Counted from the stretch's first letter, positions 34,845 through 44,163 are shown. The stretch is DNA of 64,000 bases from CBDFGT01 sp965247225 (GCA_965247225.1 CBDFGT010000014.1:1-64000), one strand, 5' to 3'. Translations and numbers: made by a program. Notes: a model not told the origin generated them from the letters alone.

Positions 34845-36225
34845 TGTGTGCCTTTCCAAAATCTGTTGCGGACCACCAGGGTCGGGAATCAACCGGTTTT
34901 CCGTCTTTCCGAAATTCTATGTAAAGCGTTGGCCTGTCAGTTTCCAGCGCCAATGCAGTTGCACTTGCGGTTCTTTTCGGCCCCATTGCCGCCAATGGCT
35001 CTCCTGCAACAACAAACTGACCGGAAATCGCATTCACTGTCTCCATCCCGGACATCACAATATGATATCCGTCACCCGTGTTCAGTATGACCATTTGCCC
35101 GTAAGATCGAAACGGCCCTGCAAAAACGACCCATCCATCTGCCGGCGCTGTCACCAGCATGCCAGGATTGGTGGCAAGGATAATACCATTGGCCGGATGC
35201 CCTGTCCCGTCGTCATCACCAAACTCACGCAAAATTGTTCCGGCAACCGGCAGATCCAGCTTGTTCTGCAAATCAGAAAAAGCATAAGCGGGAGCAATGC
35301 GGTTTTTATCGGGCAATCCGCTCTCGGCCTGCAGTCTGGCTTTTTCGCGCTCTTCGGCTGAAAGGTTGCGACGACGCTCTTCTTCTTCCCTGGCCGCATT
35401 GGCAGATTGCTGCGCAGAACTGATCTGGTTCTCCAGGTCTGCAATCAGGCCCTGAAGGCTGGTAGCCCTGGAGGCCAGATCTTCCGACCGCTTGCGCTCA
35501 TCCTCCAGCGCCTGCGCACTGTCCGCACTCCGCTTGCGATTTTCAGCAATCAGCAGTTCCGTACGCTTTTCCTCTTCAAGCTGTGCCTGCAGCAGACCTG
35601 TCATGCCGGTTTTCTGATCGGTAATGGATTTTTGCAAGCTTGCCAGCTCAGCCAGATCGCCCGCCAGTTTTTCTGTTTCATGCCGGATACCGGGAACCAC
35701 GGCACCCAGCAGGATGGCGCTGCGCACGGACGCCAGCGCATCTTCAGGCTCCACAAGCAGGGCAGGTGGCGGATTGCGACCCATGCGCTGCAGGGCGGCC
35801 AGAACCTCGGCCAGAATACCACGCCGCGCCCGCAACGAGCCGCGCAGGGCAGCCTCGCGGTCACGATAACCGCCCAGTGTCTTTTCACCCGCAACAATCT
35901 GCCGCTCGATCTCTTTTCTTTTGGCAGCCGAATCCACCAGGGCCGCCCGCATCGCTTGCGTGCTTTTTTCCAGCGTCCTGATGCCGACTTCCAGATCCCG
36001 GGCTTTTTCTTTCGACAAGACCAGATCTTTTGCCAGATCGTCCAGTTCCTGCCGGGTCAGATTGCGCTGGCTGGTAAGGTTGTCAACGGGATTGCCGCCT
36101 GCCGGTTGCCCGGCGGTTGGGGTCGTTTCCGGACTGGACGGCGTCTCCTGCGGATGGGCAGAAAACGGCTGCGCGAGAACAAGACAGCAGGCAAGCACGG
36201 GCGCAAGCCGTCTCGTTGTCGTCAT
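34834..36225 (-). CDS. envC: Murein hydrolase activator EnvC-like, LytM-domain protein
   Basis: A 463-residue exported protein. A signal peptide ends near PFSAHPQE. A long coiled-coil region (about residues 40-320) is rich in Lys, Glu and Gln. The C-terminal LytM/M23 domain contains GTGHPANGIILATNPGMLVTA and GYHIVMSGMETV. Several zinc-binding residues of active M23 peptidases appear replaced, as expected of an activator that switches on amidases at the septum. Confidence 0.9.
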   Translation of the reverse strand: MTTTRRLAPVLACCLVLAQPFSAHPQETPSSPETTPTAGQPAGGNPVDNLTSQRNLTRQELDDLAKDLVLSKEKARDLEVGIRTLEKSTQAMRAALVDSAAKRKEIERQIVAGEKTLGGYRDREAALRGSLRARRGILAEVLAALQRMGRNPPPALLVEPEDALASVRSAILLGAVVPGIRHETEKLAGDLAELASLQKSITDQKTGMTGLLQAQLEEEKRTELLIAENRKRSADSAQALEDERKRSEDLASRATSLQGLIADLENQISSAQQSANAAREEEERRRNLSAEEREKARLQAESGLPDKNRIAPAYAFSDLQNKLDLPVAGTILREFGDDDGTGHPANGIILATNPGMLVTAPADGWVVFAGPFRSYGQMVILNTGDGYHIVMSGMETVNAISGQFVVAGEPLAAMGPKRTASATALALETDRPTLYIEFRKDGKPVDSRPWWSATDFGKAHNDT

Positions 36226-36307
36226 TGCGTCTTTGAATATCTGCCGCCACATAGGGCATGTTTAAACTGATTTGCAAAAATGACCAAGAGTGGGGCCAAA
36301 GTGCAAT

Positions 36308-36790
36308 TCAGACACGATGATAGGGGTGGCCGGACAGGATGGTGACAGCCCGGTAGAGCTGTTCTGCAATCAGGATACGGGCCATCTGGTGCGGCCAGGT
36401 CATTTTCCCGAGGCACAGGGTTTCATCGGCGCGCTTGTAAAGGTCTGGATCAAGCCCGTCCGCGCCGCCGATAGCCAGCATCAGATCACGTTTCCCGCTG
36501 TCCTTGTACTGCCCGAGAAGATGGGCAAAACCTTCCGAATCCAGATGTTTGCCGCGTTCGTCCAGCAGGATCAGCAATGCATTTTCCGGCAGGTTTTTCA
36601 GCAAAACCTGCGCTTCCTCGCGTTTTCGTGTCTCGCAATGGGACGCCCGGCTCTCCGGCACTTCAATGACGCGGGCCAAATCCAGTCCTGTCGCCGGTCC
36701 CGCTTTGGAAAACCGGTCAAGATAGCGCGCCGACAACTCCTGTTCCGGTCCGGCCTTCAGCCGACCGACCGCAAATAGCGTCACCCGCAT
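36308..36790 (-). CDS. rlmH: 23S rRNA pseudouridine-1915 N3-methyltransferase RlmH
   Basis: A 160-residue SPOUT methyltransferase. MRVTLFAVGRLKAGPEQEL is the family start, LAIGGADGLDP the SAM-binding knot, and MTWPHQMARILIAEQLYRA the C-terminal signature. It modifies helix 69 of 23S rRNA in assembled ribosomes. The gene lies directly downstream of rsfS, another ribosome factor, as is common. A Rhizobiales-type hairpin repeat occupies its upstream region. Confidence 0.95.
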   Translation of the reverse strand: MRVTLFAVGRLKAGPEQELSARYLDRFSKAGPATGLDLARVIEVPESRASHCETRKREEAQVLLKNLPENALLILLDERGKHLDSEGFAHLLGQYKDSGKRDLMLAIGGADGLDPDLYKRADETLCLGKMTWPHQMARILIAEQLYRAVTILSGHPYHRV

Positions 36791-36802
36791 CAATCGCTCC
36801 CT

Positions 36803-36860
36803 GAAGCATGCAGCGCAAAAATATGCAGCGATTTTGCGATAACGACATGCGTAAAAACAA
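36803..36860. repeat. Rhizobiales-type intergenic hairpin repeat, copy A
   Basis: Outer arms GCATG (36805-) and CATGC enclose inner arms GCGCAAAA and TTTTGCG. The sequence aligns base by base with the copy at 43542-43627, with paired changes in the stem. It lies just upstream of rlmH. Confidence 0.65.
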
Positions 36861-37002
36861 AGATTTATAGTGTACCAGGCGAATCTGGAAGGTCGCAACG
36901 CGCGTTAACAGACCAAAACATCACACTGCAGCCGGAGGCCGCCAAAAGCATCTGTCTGGTCTTCTGCCCTGTTTACCGGACCATCATCGTCCGCAAGACA
37001 TG

Positions 37003-37416
37003 TTAATGACGTGTATTGTCTTCCATATCCGGTGCCGACCACATCTTCTCGATGTTGTAGACTTCACGGATTTCCGGACGAAACACATGGATAATAATGT
37101 CACCCTGGTCGATCAGAACCCAGTCGCCCGTTTCCAGACCTTCAACGCGCGCCTGACCCAGGCCCTCGTCTTTCATGTCGGAAATCAGATGATCGGCGAT
37201 CGCCATGACATGCCGCGTCGAGCGCCCGGAAACGACAACCATGTAGTCGCCCAGTGCCGATTTTCCGGTAATGTCGATGGTAACAATGTCTTCTGCCTTT
37301 GAGTCCTCGAGCGATGCGAGAACCAGCTCAAGCGCACGGGCGGCGGCGTCAACACCACGGACCGGGCTTTGTGGAAAAACGCGGATAACGTTTCCCTTGG
37401 CGTGTACTGTTGTCAG
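37003..37416 (-). CDS. rsfS: Ribosome silencing factor RsfS, apparent CTG start
   Basis: A 137-residue protein that binds ribosomal protein L14 and stops subunit joining in slow growth. KAEDIVTIDITGKSALGDYMVVVSGRS and NIEKMWSAPDME are family blocks. The homologous region begins before the first ATG (37242): an open frame extends to a CTG at 37416 preceded by AAAGGAAG at normal spacing and beginning L/M-TTVHAKGN, a familiar alphaproteobacterial N-terminus. An in-frame TGA lies seven codons further up and there is no ATG, GTG or TTG between. CTG initiation is therefore the best reading. Confidence 0.85.
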   Translation of the reverse strand: MTTVHAKGNVIRVFPQSPVRGVDAAARALELVLASLEDSKAEDIVTIDITGKSALGDYMVVVSGRSTRHVMAIADHLISDMKDEGLGQARVEGLETGDWVLIDQGDIIIHVFRPEIREVYNIEKMWSAPDMEDNTRH

Positions 37417-37455
37417 AGGTCTTCCTTTCTTTCGTCAAAACAGAACAGCAGGCAC

Positions 37456-37485
37456 GAACAGGTCGCGGCGCAACGCGACCTGTTC
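37456..37485. other. Perfect 12-bp hairpin between nadD and rsfS
   Basis: GAACAGGTCGCG (37456-37467) and CGCGACCTGTTC (37474-37485) pair perfectly around a six-base loop GCGCAA. No T run follows on either strand, so it is unlikely to be a simple terminator. It lies about 40 bases upstream of the rsfS CTG on the transcript. Confidence 0.65.
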
Positions 37486-37545
37486 ACCATAATAGGCGCG
37501 ATAGACGTCAGATTCAAGAAGCCAATTTCACGACAAAAATGTCTG

Positions 37546-38175
37546 TTACGGTCCGGATTGCTGTCGGCGCAGTTCGGTCGAACTCAGGCGTGAGCGCGGT
37601 CCATGCAGGAACGTCCATGCGGGGGCTTTCAGAAAGGCGAGCTTTTCCGCCTCACGCTCGTCCAGCCTTGCATAATCAAAGGTTTTCGCCATTTTGGACG
37701 ACAGATAGGACAATGTGTCTCCGGGCCGGTCAACAATGGCAATGGGAAATGTGCTGGCAATCTGCTGCCAGTTCTTCCAGCGGTGAAAGCTTGCCAGATT
37801 GTCCGCCCCCATGATCCAGACAAACCGGACGGAGGGATTGCGCGCCTTGACATAGGCGAGTGTGCGGGCGGTATAACTTTCACCCAGTGCCTGTTCAAAA
37901 GCGGTAATGCGGATACGCGGATTTTCGACCAGTGCCTCGCTCCGGACAAGCCGCTCTTGCAAGGGTGCCAGATGCTGCAGGCTTTTCAGCGGATTTCCGG
38001 GCGTTACAATCCACCAGAGCTGATCCAGCCCGAGACGGCGAAGTGCTGTTTCGGCCACCAGGAGATGGCCGTCGTGCGGCGGATTGAATGAACCGCCAAA
38101 CAGGCCAACCACCATGCCACGCTCGACATGCGGCATGGTGCGATAGATGCGGGAAATCTCCGCATTGCGCTTCAT
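37546..38175 (-). CDS. nadD: Nicotinate-nucleotide adenylyltransferase NadD
   Basis: A 209-residue nucleotidyltransferase turning nicotinate mononucleotide into deamido-NAD, the step after PncB. GLFGGSFNPPHDGHLLVAE is the HxGH-type active site and FVWIMGADNLASFHRW the adenine site. It follows proA almost without a gap. The ATG at 38175 is used; another at 38136 is possible. Confidence 0.94.
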   Translation of the reverse strand: MKRNAEISRIYRTMPHVERGMVVGLFGGSFNPPHDGHLLVAETALRRLGLDQLWWIVTPGNPLKSLQHLAPLQERLVRSEALVENPRIRITAFEQALGESYTARTLAYVKARNPSVRFVWIMGADNLASFHRWKNWQQIASTFPIAIVDRPGDTLSYLSSKMAKTFDYARLDEREAEKLAFLKAPAWTFLHGPRSRLSSTELRRQQSGP

Positions 38176-38176
38176 A

Positions 38177-39460
38177 TCAAGGCCGGGTCTGGCCGGTGCC
38201 GCGCACACGGTATTTGAACGACGTCAGTTGCTCGACGCCGACAGGCCCGCGCGCATGCATCTTGCCGGTGGCAATGCCGATTTCGGCACCCATGCCAAAC
38301 TCGCCGCCATCGGCAAACTGGGTTGAGGCATTGTGCAACAGGATGGCCGAATCAATTTCAGCAAAAAACCGGTCAACAACCGCTCTGTCTTCGGCAATCA
38401 CAGCTTCCGTATGATGGGAGGAATAACGGTTGATATGGTCAATCGCGCCGGAAATACCATCGACGATGGCAACAGAAATGATCGCATCCAGATATTCCGC
38501 AGACCAGTCTTCGTCAACCGCAGGCTTGAGACCCGGAATGATTTTCAAAACCGTGCCGGATGCCCGCACTTCACAGCCTGCAGCAAGCAGCGCCTCCACC
38601 ACCGGAATCAGGTGCGTACTGATAGCAGCGCTGTCAACCAGCAATGTCTCCGCTGCGCCACAAACCCCTGTCCGGCGCATCTTGGCATTGACAACGATTT
38701 CCTTCGCCATGGCCAGATCGGCAGATCCGTCCACATAAATGTGACAAATGCCTTCCAGATGCGCGAATACAGGAACCCGCGCTTCGGCCTGCACCCGCGC
38801 CACAAGGCTTTTTCCGCCGCGCGGCACGATCACGTCAATTGTACCGTTGAGCCCTGTCAGAAGTGCGCCGACTGCCCCGCGGTCTGATACCGGTACCATC
38901 TGAATGGCATGCTCCGGCAATTTGGCATCTTTCAGCCCCTGTACCAGACAGGCATGGATCGCCTGGCTGGAATGCAGCGAATCCGAACCTCCCCGCAGGA
39001 TCACAGCATTGCCGGCTTTCAGGCAGAGTGCGCCTGCATCGGCTGTTACATTCGGGCGACTTTCATAGATGACACCGATGACCCCAAGCGGTGTGCGCAC
39101 CCGCTCGATATGCAGGCCATTGGGCCGGTCCCACTCCGCCATGATTTCGCCCACCGGATCTTTCAGCCCGGCAATGGCGAGAATACCATCTGCCATGTCC
39201 CGTATCCGTGCTTGCGTCAGGGTCAGGCGGTCAAGGAAAGATCCGCTCATGCCGCTTTGACGGGCGTTTTCAAGATCAAGCGCATTGGCCGCAAGGATTT
39301 TGTCCGAAGACTGAAGAATATTGCGGGCCATGCTGACAAGTGCTGCATGCTTGCGCTCTGCAGGGGCAATCGCCAGAGGGCGCACAGCCGCTTTTGCGCG
39401 GCGTCCGATCTGGTTCATAAACTCCTGAAGTTCGCCATTCATCTGCATATTGTCTTGCAT
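38177..39460 (-). CDS. proA: Gamma-glutamyl phosphate reductase ProA
   Basis: A 427-residue NADPH-dependent aldehyde-dehydrogenase-like enzyme of proline synthesis. RVRTPLGVIGVIYESRPNVT is the family signature, and RRTGVCGAAETLLVD contains the catalytic Cys. It lies 15 bases after proB, whose product supplies its substrate. Four residues at the N-terminus could be trimmed if ATG at 39448 is used. Confidence 0.96.
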   Translation of the reverse strand: MQDNMQMNGELQEFMNQIGRRAKAAVRPLAIAPAERKHAALVSMARNILQSSDKILAANALDLENARQSGMSGSFLDRLTLTQARIRDMADGILAIAGLKDPVGEIMAEWDRPNGLHIERVRTPLGVIGVIYESRPNVTADAGALCLKAGNAVILRGGSDSLHSSQAIHACLVQGLKDAKLPEHAIQMVPVSDRGAVGALLTGLNGTIDVIVPRGGKSLVARVQAEARVPVFAHLEGICHIYVDGSADLAMAKEIVVNAKMRRTGVCGAAETLLVDSAAISTHLIPVVEALLAAGCEVRASGTVLKIIPGLKPAVDEDWSAEYLDAIISVAIVDGISGAIDHINRYSSHHTEAVIAEDRAVVDRFFAEIDSAILLHNASTQFADGGEFGMGAEIGIATGKMHARGPVGVEQLTSFKYRVRGTGQTRP

Positions 39461-39475
39461 GGATTATCCTCGATA

Positions 39476-40621
39476 TCACATTTTTTGCAGATCTTGGGCA
39501 ACGGTCATCACCAGGTCGTCCCGGTGTACCATGGCCGCCCGGCCTGCATAGCCCAAAATCGCTTCGATCTCACCGGATTTTTTACCCACGATCTGACGCG
39601 CCTCGCTGGCATCATACCCGGCAAGACCACGGGCAATTTCCCCCTCACCCTCAACAACAATGGCAATGGTGTCTCCACGCGAAAAACTTCCCGTCACCTT
39701 TCGCACACCCGCCGGAAGCAGGCTTTTGCCGGAACGCAGCGCCTTTTGCGCCCCGGCATCGACAAACAATGTTCCTGCCGGTTGCAATTGCCCGGCAATC
39801 CAGGTCTTGCGGGCGGCAACGGGTGTTCCGGAGGCTGAAAACCAGCTGGACCGCGCACCATTTTCAATGGCGCTGATCGGGCGATCCGGCTTGCCGGACG
39901 CAATGATCATCGCGCATCCCGCACTTGTTGCAATCTTTCCCGCATCGATTTTGGTGCGCATGCCGCCGCGGGACAGTTCCGAGGCCGGACCACCGGCCAT
40001 GGCCTCAATTTCTGCCGTGATCGCCGGAACAAGCTCCAGAAAACGCGCGTCAGGATCCTGATGCGGCGGTGCCGTATAAAGCCCGTCAATATCGGACAGA
40101 AGAATCAGCAGGTCCGCCCCGGCCATGGTTGCCACACGGGCCGCCAGCCGGTCGTTGTCGCCATAACGGATTTCCGTTGTTGCCACCGTGTCATTCTCGT
40201 TGATGATCGGCACAGCGCCCACGGACAAAAGCTGGTTGATGGTCGCACGGGCATTGAGGTAGCGCCGGCGCTCCTCCGTATCCCCCAGCGTGAGGAGAAT
40301 CTGGCCTGCAACAATGGCATCTGTCGAAAGGCTTTCCGACCATGCCCGCGCAAGCGCAATCTGGCCCACTGCGGCGGCGGCCTGGCTTTCCTCCAGCTTC
40401 AGGGCACCTGGACCAAGTTTCAGAACCGAGCGTCCCAGCGCAATGGCTCCGGAGGATACAACCAGAACATCAATGCCTGCGCGTTTGAGATCGGCAATAT
40501 CCGCACACATCGCATCAAGCCAGGTCTTTTTCAGCCCGGTCTTGCGGTCCACCAGAAGTGCAGAACCGATTTTGATAACAATACGACGGCATTGGGTGAC
40601 CGGTTTACGCTGAATAACCAT
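39476..40621 (-). CDS. proB: Glutamate 5-kinase ProB with PUA domain
   Basis: A 381-residue enzyme that phosphorylates glutamate, the first step of proline synthesis and target of proline feedback inhibition. RRIVIKIGSALLVD is the ATP-site start, ATTEIRYGDNDRLAARVA and ASELSRGGMRTKIDAGKIAT belong to the amino-acid-kinase fold. The C-terminal 100 residues form a PUA domain. It lies 8 bases after obgE. Confidence 0.95.
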   Translation of the reverse strand: MVIQRKPVTQCRRIVIKIGSALLVDRKTGLKKTWLDAMCADIADLKRAGIDVLVVSSGAIALGRSVLKLGPGALKLEESQAAAAVGQIALARAWSESLSTDAIVAGQILLTLGDTEERRRYLNARATINQLLSVGAVPIINENDTVATTEIRYGDNDRLAARVATMAGADLLILLSDIDGLYTAPPHQDPDARFLELVPAITAEIEAMAGGPASELSRGGMRTKIDAGKIATSAGCAMIIASGKPDRPISAIENGARSSWFSASGTPVAARKTWIAGQLQPAGTLFVDAGAQKALRSGKSLLPAGVRKVTGSFSRGDTIAIVVEGEGEIARGLAGYDASEARQIVGKKSGEIEAILGYAGRAAMVHRDDLVMTVAQDLQKM

Positions 40622-40629
40622 TACAGACC

Positions 40630-41694
40630 TCAGCGCAAGCCATCATCATCGTCGCTGTCATAATAGGGGACAACGACTTCCTTTTTGCGGGAGGGATCAT
40701 TGTCCTGCGCGGTGTTGATAATATCGCGCAATGCCCGCAGCACTTCCGGCATGCCCTGTCCCGTTGCCGCTGAAATCTGGTAGGGCGTCTGCCCGCAGGC
40801 ACGCTTGAGCGATGCCACTTTCTTTTTCAGCTCCGCCGGTTCACAGACATCAATCTGCGACAGGGCCACAATTTCCACCTTGTCCGTCAGACCGCCGCCA
40901 TAGGCCATCAATTCCTTCTTCACAGTCTTGTAGGCCTTGCCGGCATTTTCCTCGAGGCAGGAAACAAGATGCAGCAGCACACGGGTGCGCTCCACATGCG
41001 CCAGAAAACGGTCACCGATGCCCACGCCTTCATGTGCGCCCTCAATCAGACCCGGAATATCAGCCAGAATGAATTCCTTGCCGTCAACAGTGGCAACACC
41101 CAGATTGGGATGCAGGGTGGTGAAAGGATAGTTGGCAATCTTTGGTCTTGCACGTGTCACGGCTGCAAGGAAAGTGGACTTTCCGGCATTCGGCAGACCG
41201 ACCAGACCGGCATCGGCAATCAGTTTCAGCCGCAGCCAGATGTTTTTTTCTGTGCCTTCAAGACCCGGATTGGCCCAGTGCGGTGCCTGATTGGACGACG
41301 TCTTGAACTGTGCATTGCCGAAACCGCCGTTGCCGCCTGCCGCCAGACGAAACTTCTGGCCTTCCTCGATCATGTCGATAATCAGGGTCTCGCCGTCCTC
41401 TTCAAAGATCTGCGTACCAACCGGCACTTTCAGCGTAACATCGTCACCCTTGGCCCCGGAACGGTTTCGACCCATGCCGTGGGTTCCGGTCTTGCCCTTG
41501 AAATGTTGCTGGAACCGGAAGTCAATCAGCGTGTTGAGGCCGTTGACCGCAACGACCCAGACATCGCCGCCACGACCGCCGTCACCGCCATCCGGACCAC
41601 CGAATTCGATAAATTTCTCACGCCGGAAGGAAACGGCACCGGCACCGCCGTCACCGGAGCGAATATAAACTTTTGTTTCGTCGAGAAATTTCAT
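40630..41694 (-). CDS. obgE: Ribosome-associated GTPase ObgE/CgtA
   Basis: A 354-residue protein. The glycine-rich Obg fold occupies residues 1-155 (SGDGGAGAVSFRREKF, AAGGNGGFGNAQF). The GTPase domain has GLPNAGKSTFLAAV, DIPGLIEGAHEG and LSQID. It assists 50S assembly and stringent responses. ATG at 41694 (MKFLDETKVYI) matches the family start. It is the first gene of the long minus-strand run to rppH. Its usual upstream neighbours rplU-rpmA are absent. Confidence 0.95.
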   Translation of the reverse strand: MKFLDETKVYIRSGDGGAGAVSFRREKFIEFGGPDGGDGGRGGDVWVVAVNGLNTLIDFRFQQHFKGKTGTHGMGRNRSGAKGDDVTLKVPVGTQIFEEDGETLIIDMIEEGQKFRLAAGGNGGFGNAQFKTSSNQAPHWANPGLEGTEKNIWLRLKLIADAGLVGLPNAGKSTFLAAVTRARPKIANYPFTTLHPNLGVATVDGKEFILADIPGLIEGAHEGVGIGDRFLAHVERTRVLLHLVSCLEENAGKAYKTVKKELMAYGGGLTDKVEIVALSQIDVCEPAELKKKVASLKRACGQTPYQISAATGQGMPEVLRALRDIINTAQDNDPSRKKEVVVPYYDSDDDDGLR

Positions 41695-42236
41695 AACGGC
41701 CAACAATTCTTGTATTTGGAGCGCCGCCCGTCCGGATATGCGGGATACAAACGTCTCGATCCCGGTCTAAAACATCCGTATGCGAATGAACAGTGGCGCG
41801 AATGGATTCTGCATATACAGGCTTGCACCGAAAGGTCAAAGAATATCATGAAATAGTGAGCTATAACATAACATCCACTCTGGCACCGGACTTGACGGGT
41901 GTTGCGATGGCAACCGGATCGTAAACGGATTACAGGAAGTTACGCAAAGTTTTCCGGCACGGGCAATACCGGTCCTGCGGCAGTCCTGATAGCTGCCTCT
42001 CCGCTTTTCATCAAGATTTTGCGCCAGTCTGCAATAGCCGGGCGGTATCAGAAACATAAACCCGGTGCCATTGCCATGCACCCAAAGGGGGCTGACTATC
42101 CTGCGGTCCGGATCCCATTGCGTCCCTGACAGGCAATATGCACGCACCCGGACCTGCAAGACCAATAGGCATCTTGCCGCAACCGCCCAAGATGCGTAGA
42201 GCTTGAGCCTTACATTTTTGAAAACTGAGATTTGCA
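41695..42236. other. Gene-poor stretch between obgE and dxr
   Basis: About 540 bases with no reading frame I can support. Short open frames occur on both strands (for example 41899-42129 plus and 41836-42264 minus), but none has a recognisable motif or a good ribosome site. It must contain the promoters for obgE and for dxr. It may also hold eroded sequence, because the segment beyond it is full of lesions. Confidence 0.5.
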
Positions 42237-43395
42237 ATGAGAAAACTCGCCATACTCGGTTCAACCGGCTCCATCGGAACGAACACGCTGGATGTTATTC
42301 GTCATTTGGGCGGACGCGATAAATTCGAGATCACCGCCATCACCGGCAATGGCAATATTGCACTACTGGCCGAACAGGCAATCATCAGCGGTGCGCGAAT
42401 GGCCGTGACAGCGGATGAAAGCCGGTACGATGATTTGAAGTCTGCGCTTTCGGGAACCGGAATTGCCGTCAGCCTCCGGTCGCAATGCCATGATGGAGGC
42501 GGCTGTCTCAGGTGGGCAGACTGGGTCATGGCAGCCATTGTCGGTACTGCCGGTCTCGCCCCGACACTGGCCGCAGCACAAACAGGTGCCGATATCGCCC
42601 TTGCCAACAAGGAATGCCTGGTATCGGCCGGGGATCTGTTTGTGGAAGCCGTCAAGGAACCGGCGGCGGCAAGCTCCTGCCGGTCGACAGCGAACACAAT
42701 GCCATTCTTCAGGTTCTGGAAGAGCATCAGCGCCACGCCCTTGAGCGCATTATCCTGACCGCATCCGGCGGGCCATTCCGGTCCTGGTCACGCGAGCAAA
42801 TGGCCGATGTGACGGTTGAGACCGCACGCGCCCATCCCAACTGGTCCATGGGTTTGAAAATTTCCATCGACAGTGCCTCCCTGTTCAACAAGGCGCTGGA
42901 AATGATCGAGGCACGGCACCTCTTCGATGTAGCAGCCGGAGCAGATCGAAGTCATCGTCCATCCGCAATCCATTATCCATTCCATGGTCGGCTATACAGA
43001 CGGGTCGGTTCTGGCCCAGCTTGGTGAACCCGACATGCGCACCGCCATCGGCTATGCGCTGTCGCATCCCAGACGGGCCAGCCTGCCAGTCGGCAGGCTC
43101 GATTTTGCCAGATTGAAAACACTGGATTTTGAAGACCCCGGACGAAACCCGCTTTCCGGCCCTGCGGCTGGCGCGGCTGGCCATGCAGCGCGGCGGGGTG
43201 CAGGGCGCAGTGCTGAACGCCGCCAAGGAAGTTGCACTGGAAGCCTTCATTGCCGGACAGACCGGCTTTTTGAACATGGCCGATGTTGCCGAAACGGTCA
43301 TGGACCGGATGCTGGACTATCCACCTGCCAAAACGATGGAGGATGTGTTTGCGGCAGACCGGGAGGCAAGGCGTCTGGCAGCGTTCTGCCTGTAG
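42237..43395 (+). pseudogene. dxr: 1-deoxy-D-xylulose 5-phosphate reductoisomerase, broken by five frame changes
   Basis: The order of motifs is that of a full DXR, the second enzyme of the MEP isoprenoid pathway: LAILGSTGSIGTNTLDVI, GRNAMMEAA, IALANKECLVSAG, KLLPVDSEHNAI, TASGGPFRSW, KISIDSASLFNKALE, VIVHPQSIIHSMVGY and VLNAAKEVALEAF. They lie in different frames, however. Changes occur near 42475, 42506, 42660, 42935 and 43138, the last at a CCCC tract. Residues between breaks are well conserved, so decay is recent or the assembly is faulty. Canonical dxr is normally in the frr-cdsA-bamA region, so this location is also unusual. Confidence 0.8.
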
Positions 43396-43541
43396 GCTGC
43401 GACCGAGCCACAAGTGTGCGGTCCGATGGAAGACCGAGCCTGTCATTCAGCGGTGCAAAGCCGTTTCCGCGACCAGAATCTGAGCGCTCCGGGATTATGC
43501 GGATCGCTGCCGACATGCACACCTGCAACGCCGTACCTATT

Positions 43542-43627
43542 GCGTGTCGCGCAAAAGTGTGCAGCGGTTTTGCGAAAAAGACACGCATAAACAAAAAGAT
43601 AAAGCCTGTCGCATGAATCCGATTCGC
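43542..43627. repeat. Rhizobiales-type intergenic hairpin repeat, copy B
   Basis: Outer arms GCGTGTC (43542-43548) and GACACGC enclose inner arms GCGCAAAA and TTTTGCG, followed by a tail ending in CGCATGAATCCGATTCG. It aligns with copy A near 36803. The stem differs by paired substitutions (GCATG/CATGC in A, GCGTG/CACGC in B). It abuts the eroded 3' end of the GNAT gene. Confidence 0.7.
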
Positions 43628-43660
43628 CGCGAGGGCTTTAGCGATCACCTCCAGCCAGCT

Positions 43661-44113
43661 TTACAGCAAGCGCGGCCCAATGCCCTGACCCCGTGCCTGC
43701 GGCAAAAGGTTCATGTGCATATGGGCCGGATAATCGGCAAGGATGACCGGCGGCGTTTTGACCGGATGATGAAAGAAGTGCGCACGCGCCTGATCTGCTG
43801 ACCATTGCGCCTGCAATGACAGATCCGGCTCGGCATGAATTGCGCGCAAATCCGGCCAGCAGTCACTCTCAAGCTTCCGTTCATAGCCAGCCGTATCAGG
43901 CGTGCCGACAAGATAGCCAACGATGGTATTTCCATCAACGGCAACAAGAGATGTCTCTGCACACAGGGCCAGATAGGGCGCGGCGTAAATATGCCCGACC
44001 ATTTTCGGGTCATCATAAAGATGGCTGGCATCATGGCCCTGATCCGCCGATTGCAGGCAAATGCCATAGACCGCATCGAGATCATCATTGGTAGCCAGTC
44101 GGATATCTGTCAT
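43661..44113 (-). pseudogene. GNAT acetyltransferase, early stop at the C-terminus
   Basis: A 150-residue reading frame with a GNAT N-terminus (IRLATNDDLDAVYGICLQS) and the acetyl-CoA loop LLPQARGQGIGPRLL at its very end. Family members continue for 40-50 residues after this loop. Here a TAA follows at once, and the same frame then reads SWLEVIAKAL, a plausible continuation, before running into hairpin repeat B. This suggests a nonsense change plus loss of the tail. Without the final strand and helix the product is probably inactive. Confidence 0.6.
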
Positions 44114-44133
44114 TCAACCCCTGCCAGAAACGA

Positions 44134-44163
44134 AAAATGCGCGAAACGGCTCTCGCGCATTTT
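44134..44163. terminator. Bidirectional terminator after hemA
   Basis: AAAATGCGCGA (44134-44144) and TCGCGCATTTT (44153-44163) form an 11-base stem with an 8-base loop, bordered by A on one side and T on the other. On the minus strand it lies about 30 bases past the hemA stop and is followed by five T. Confidence 0.8.

Noticed and set aside
41836..42264. 142-codon open frame on the minus strand between obgE and dxr
   Set aside because: Overlaps the dxr start, has an odd composition and no recognisable motif.
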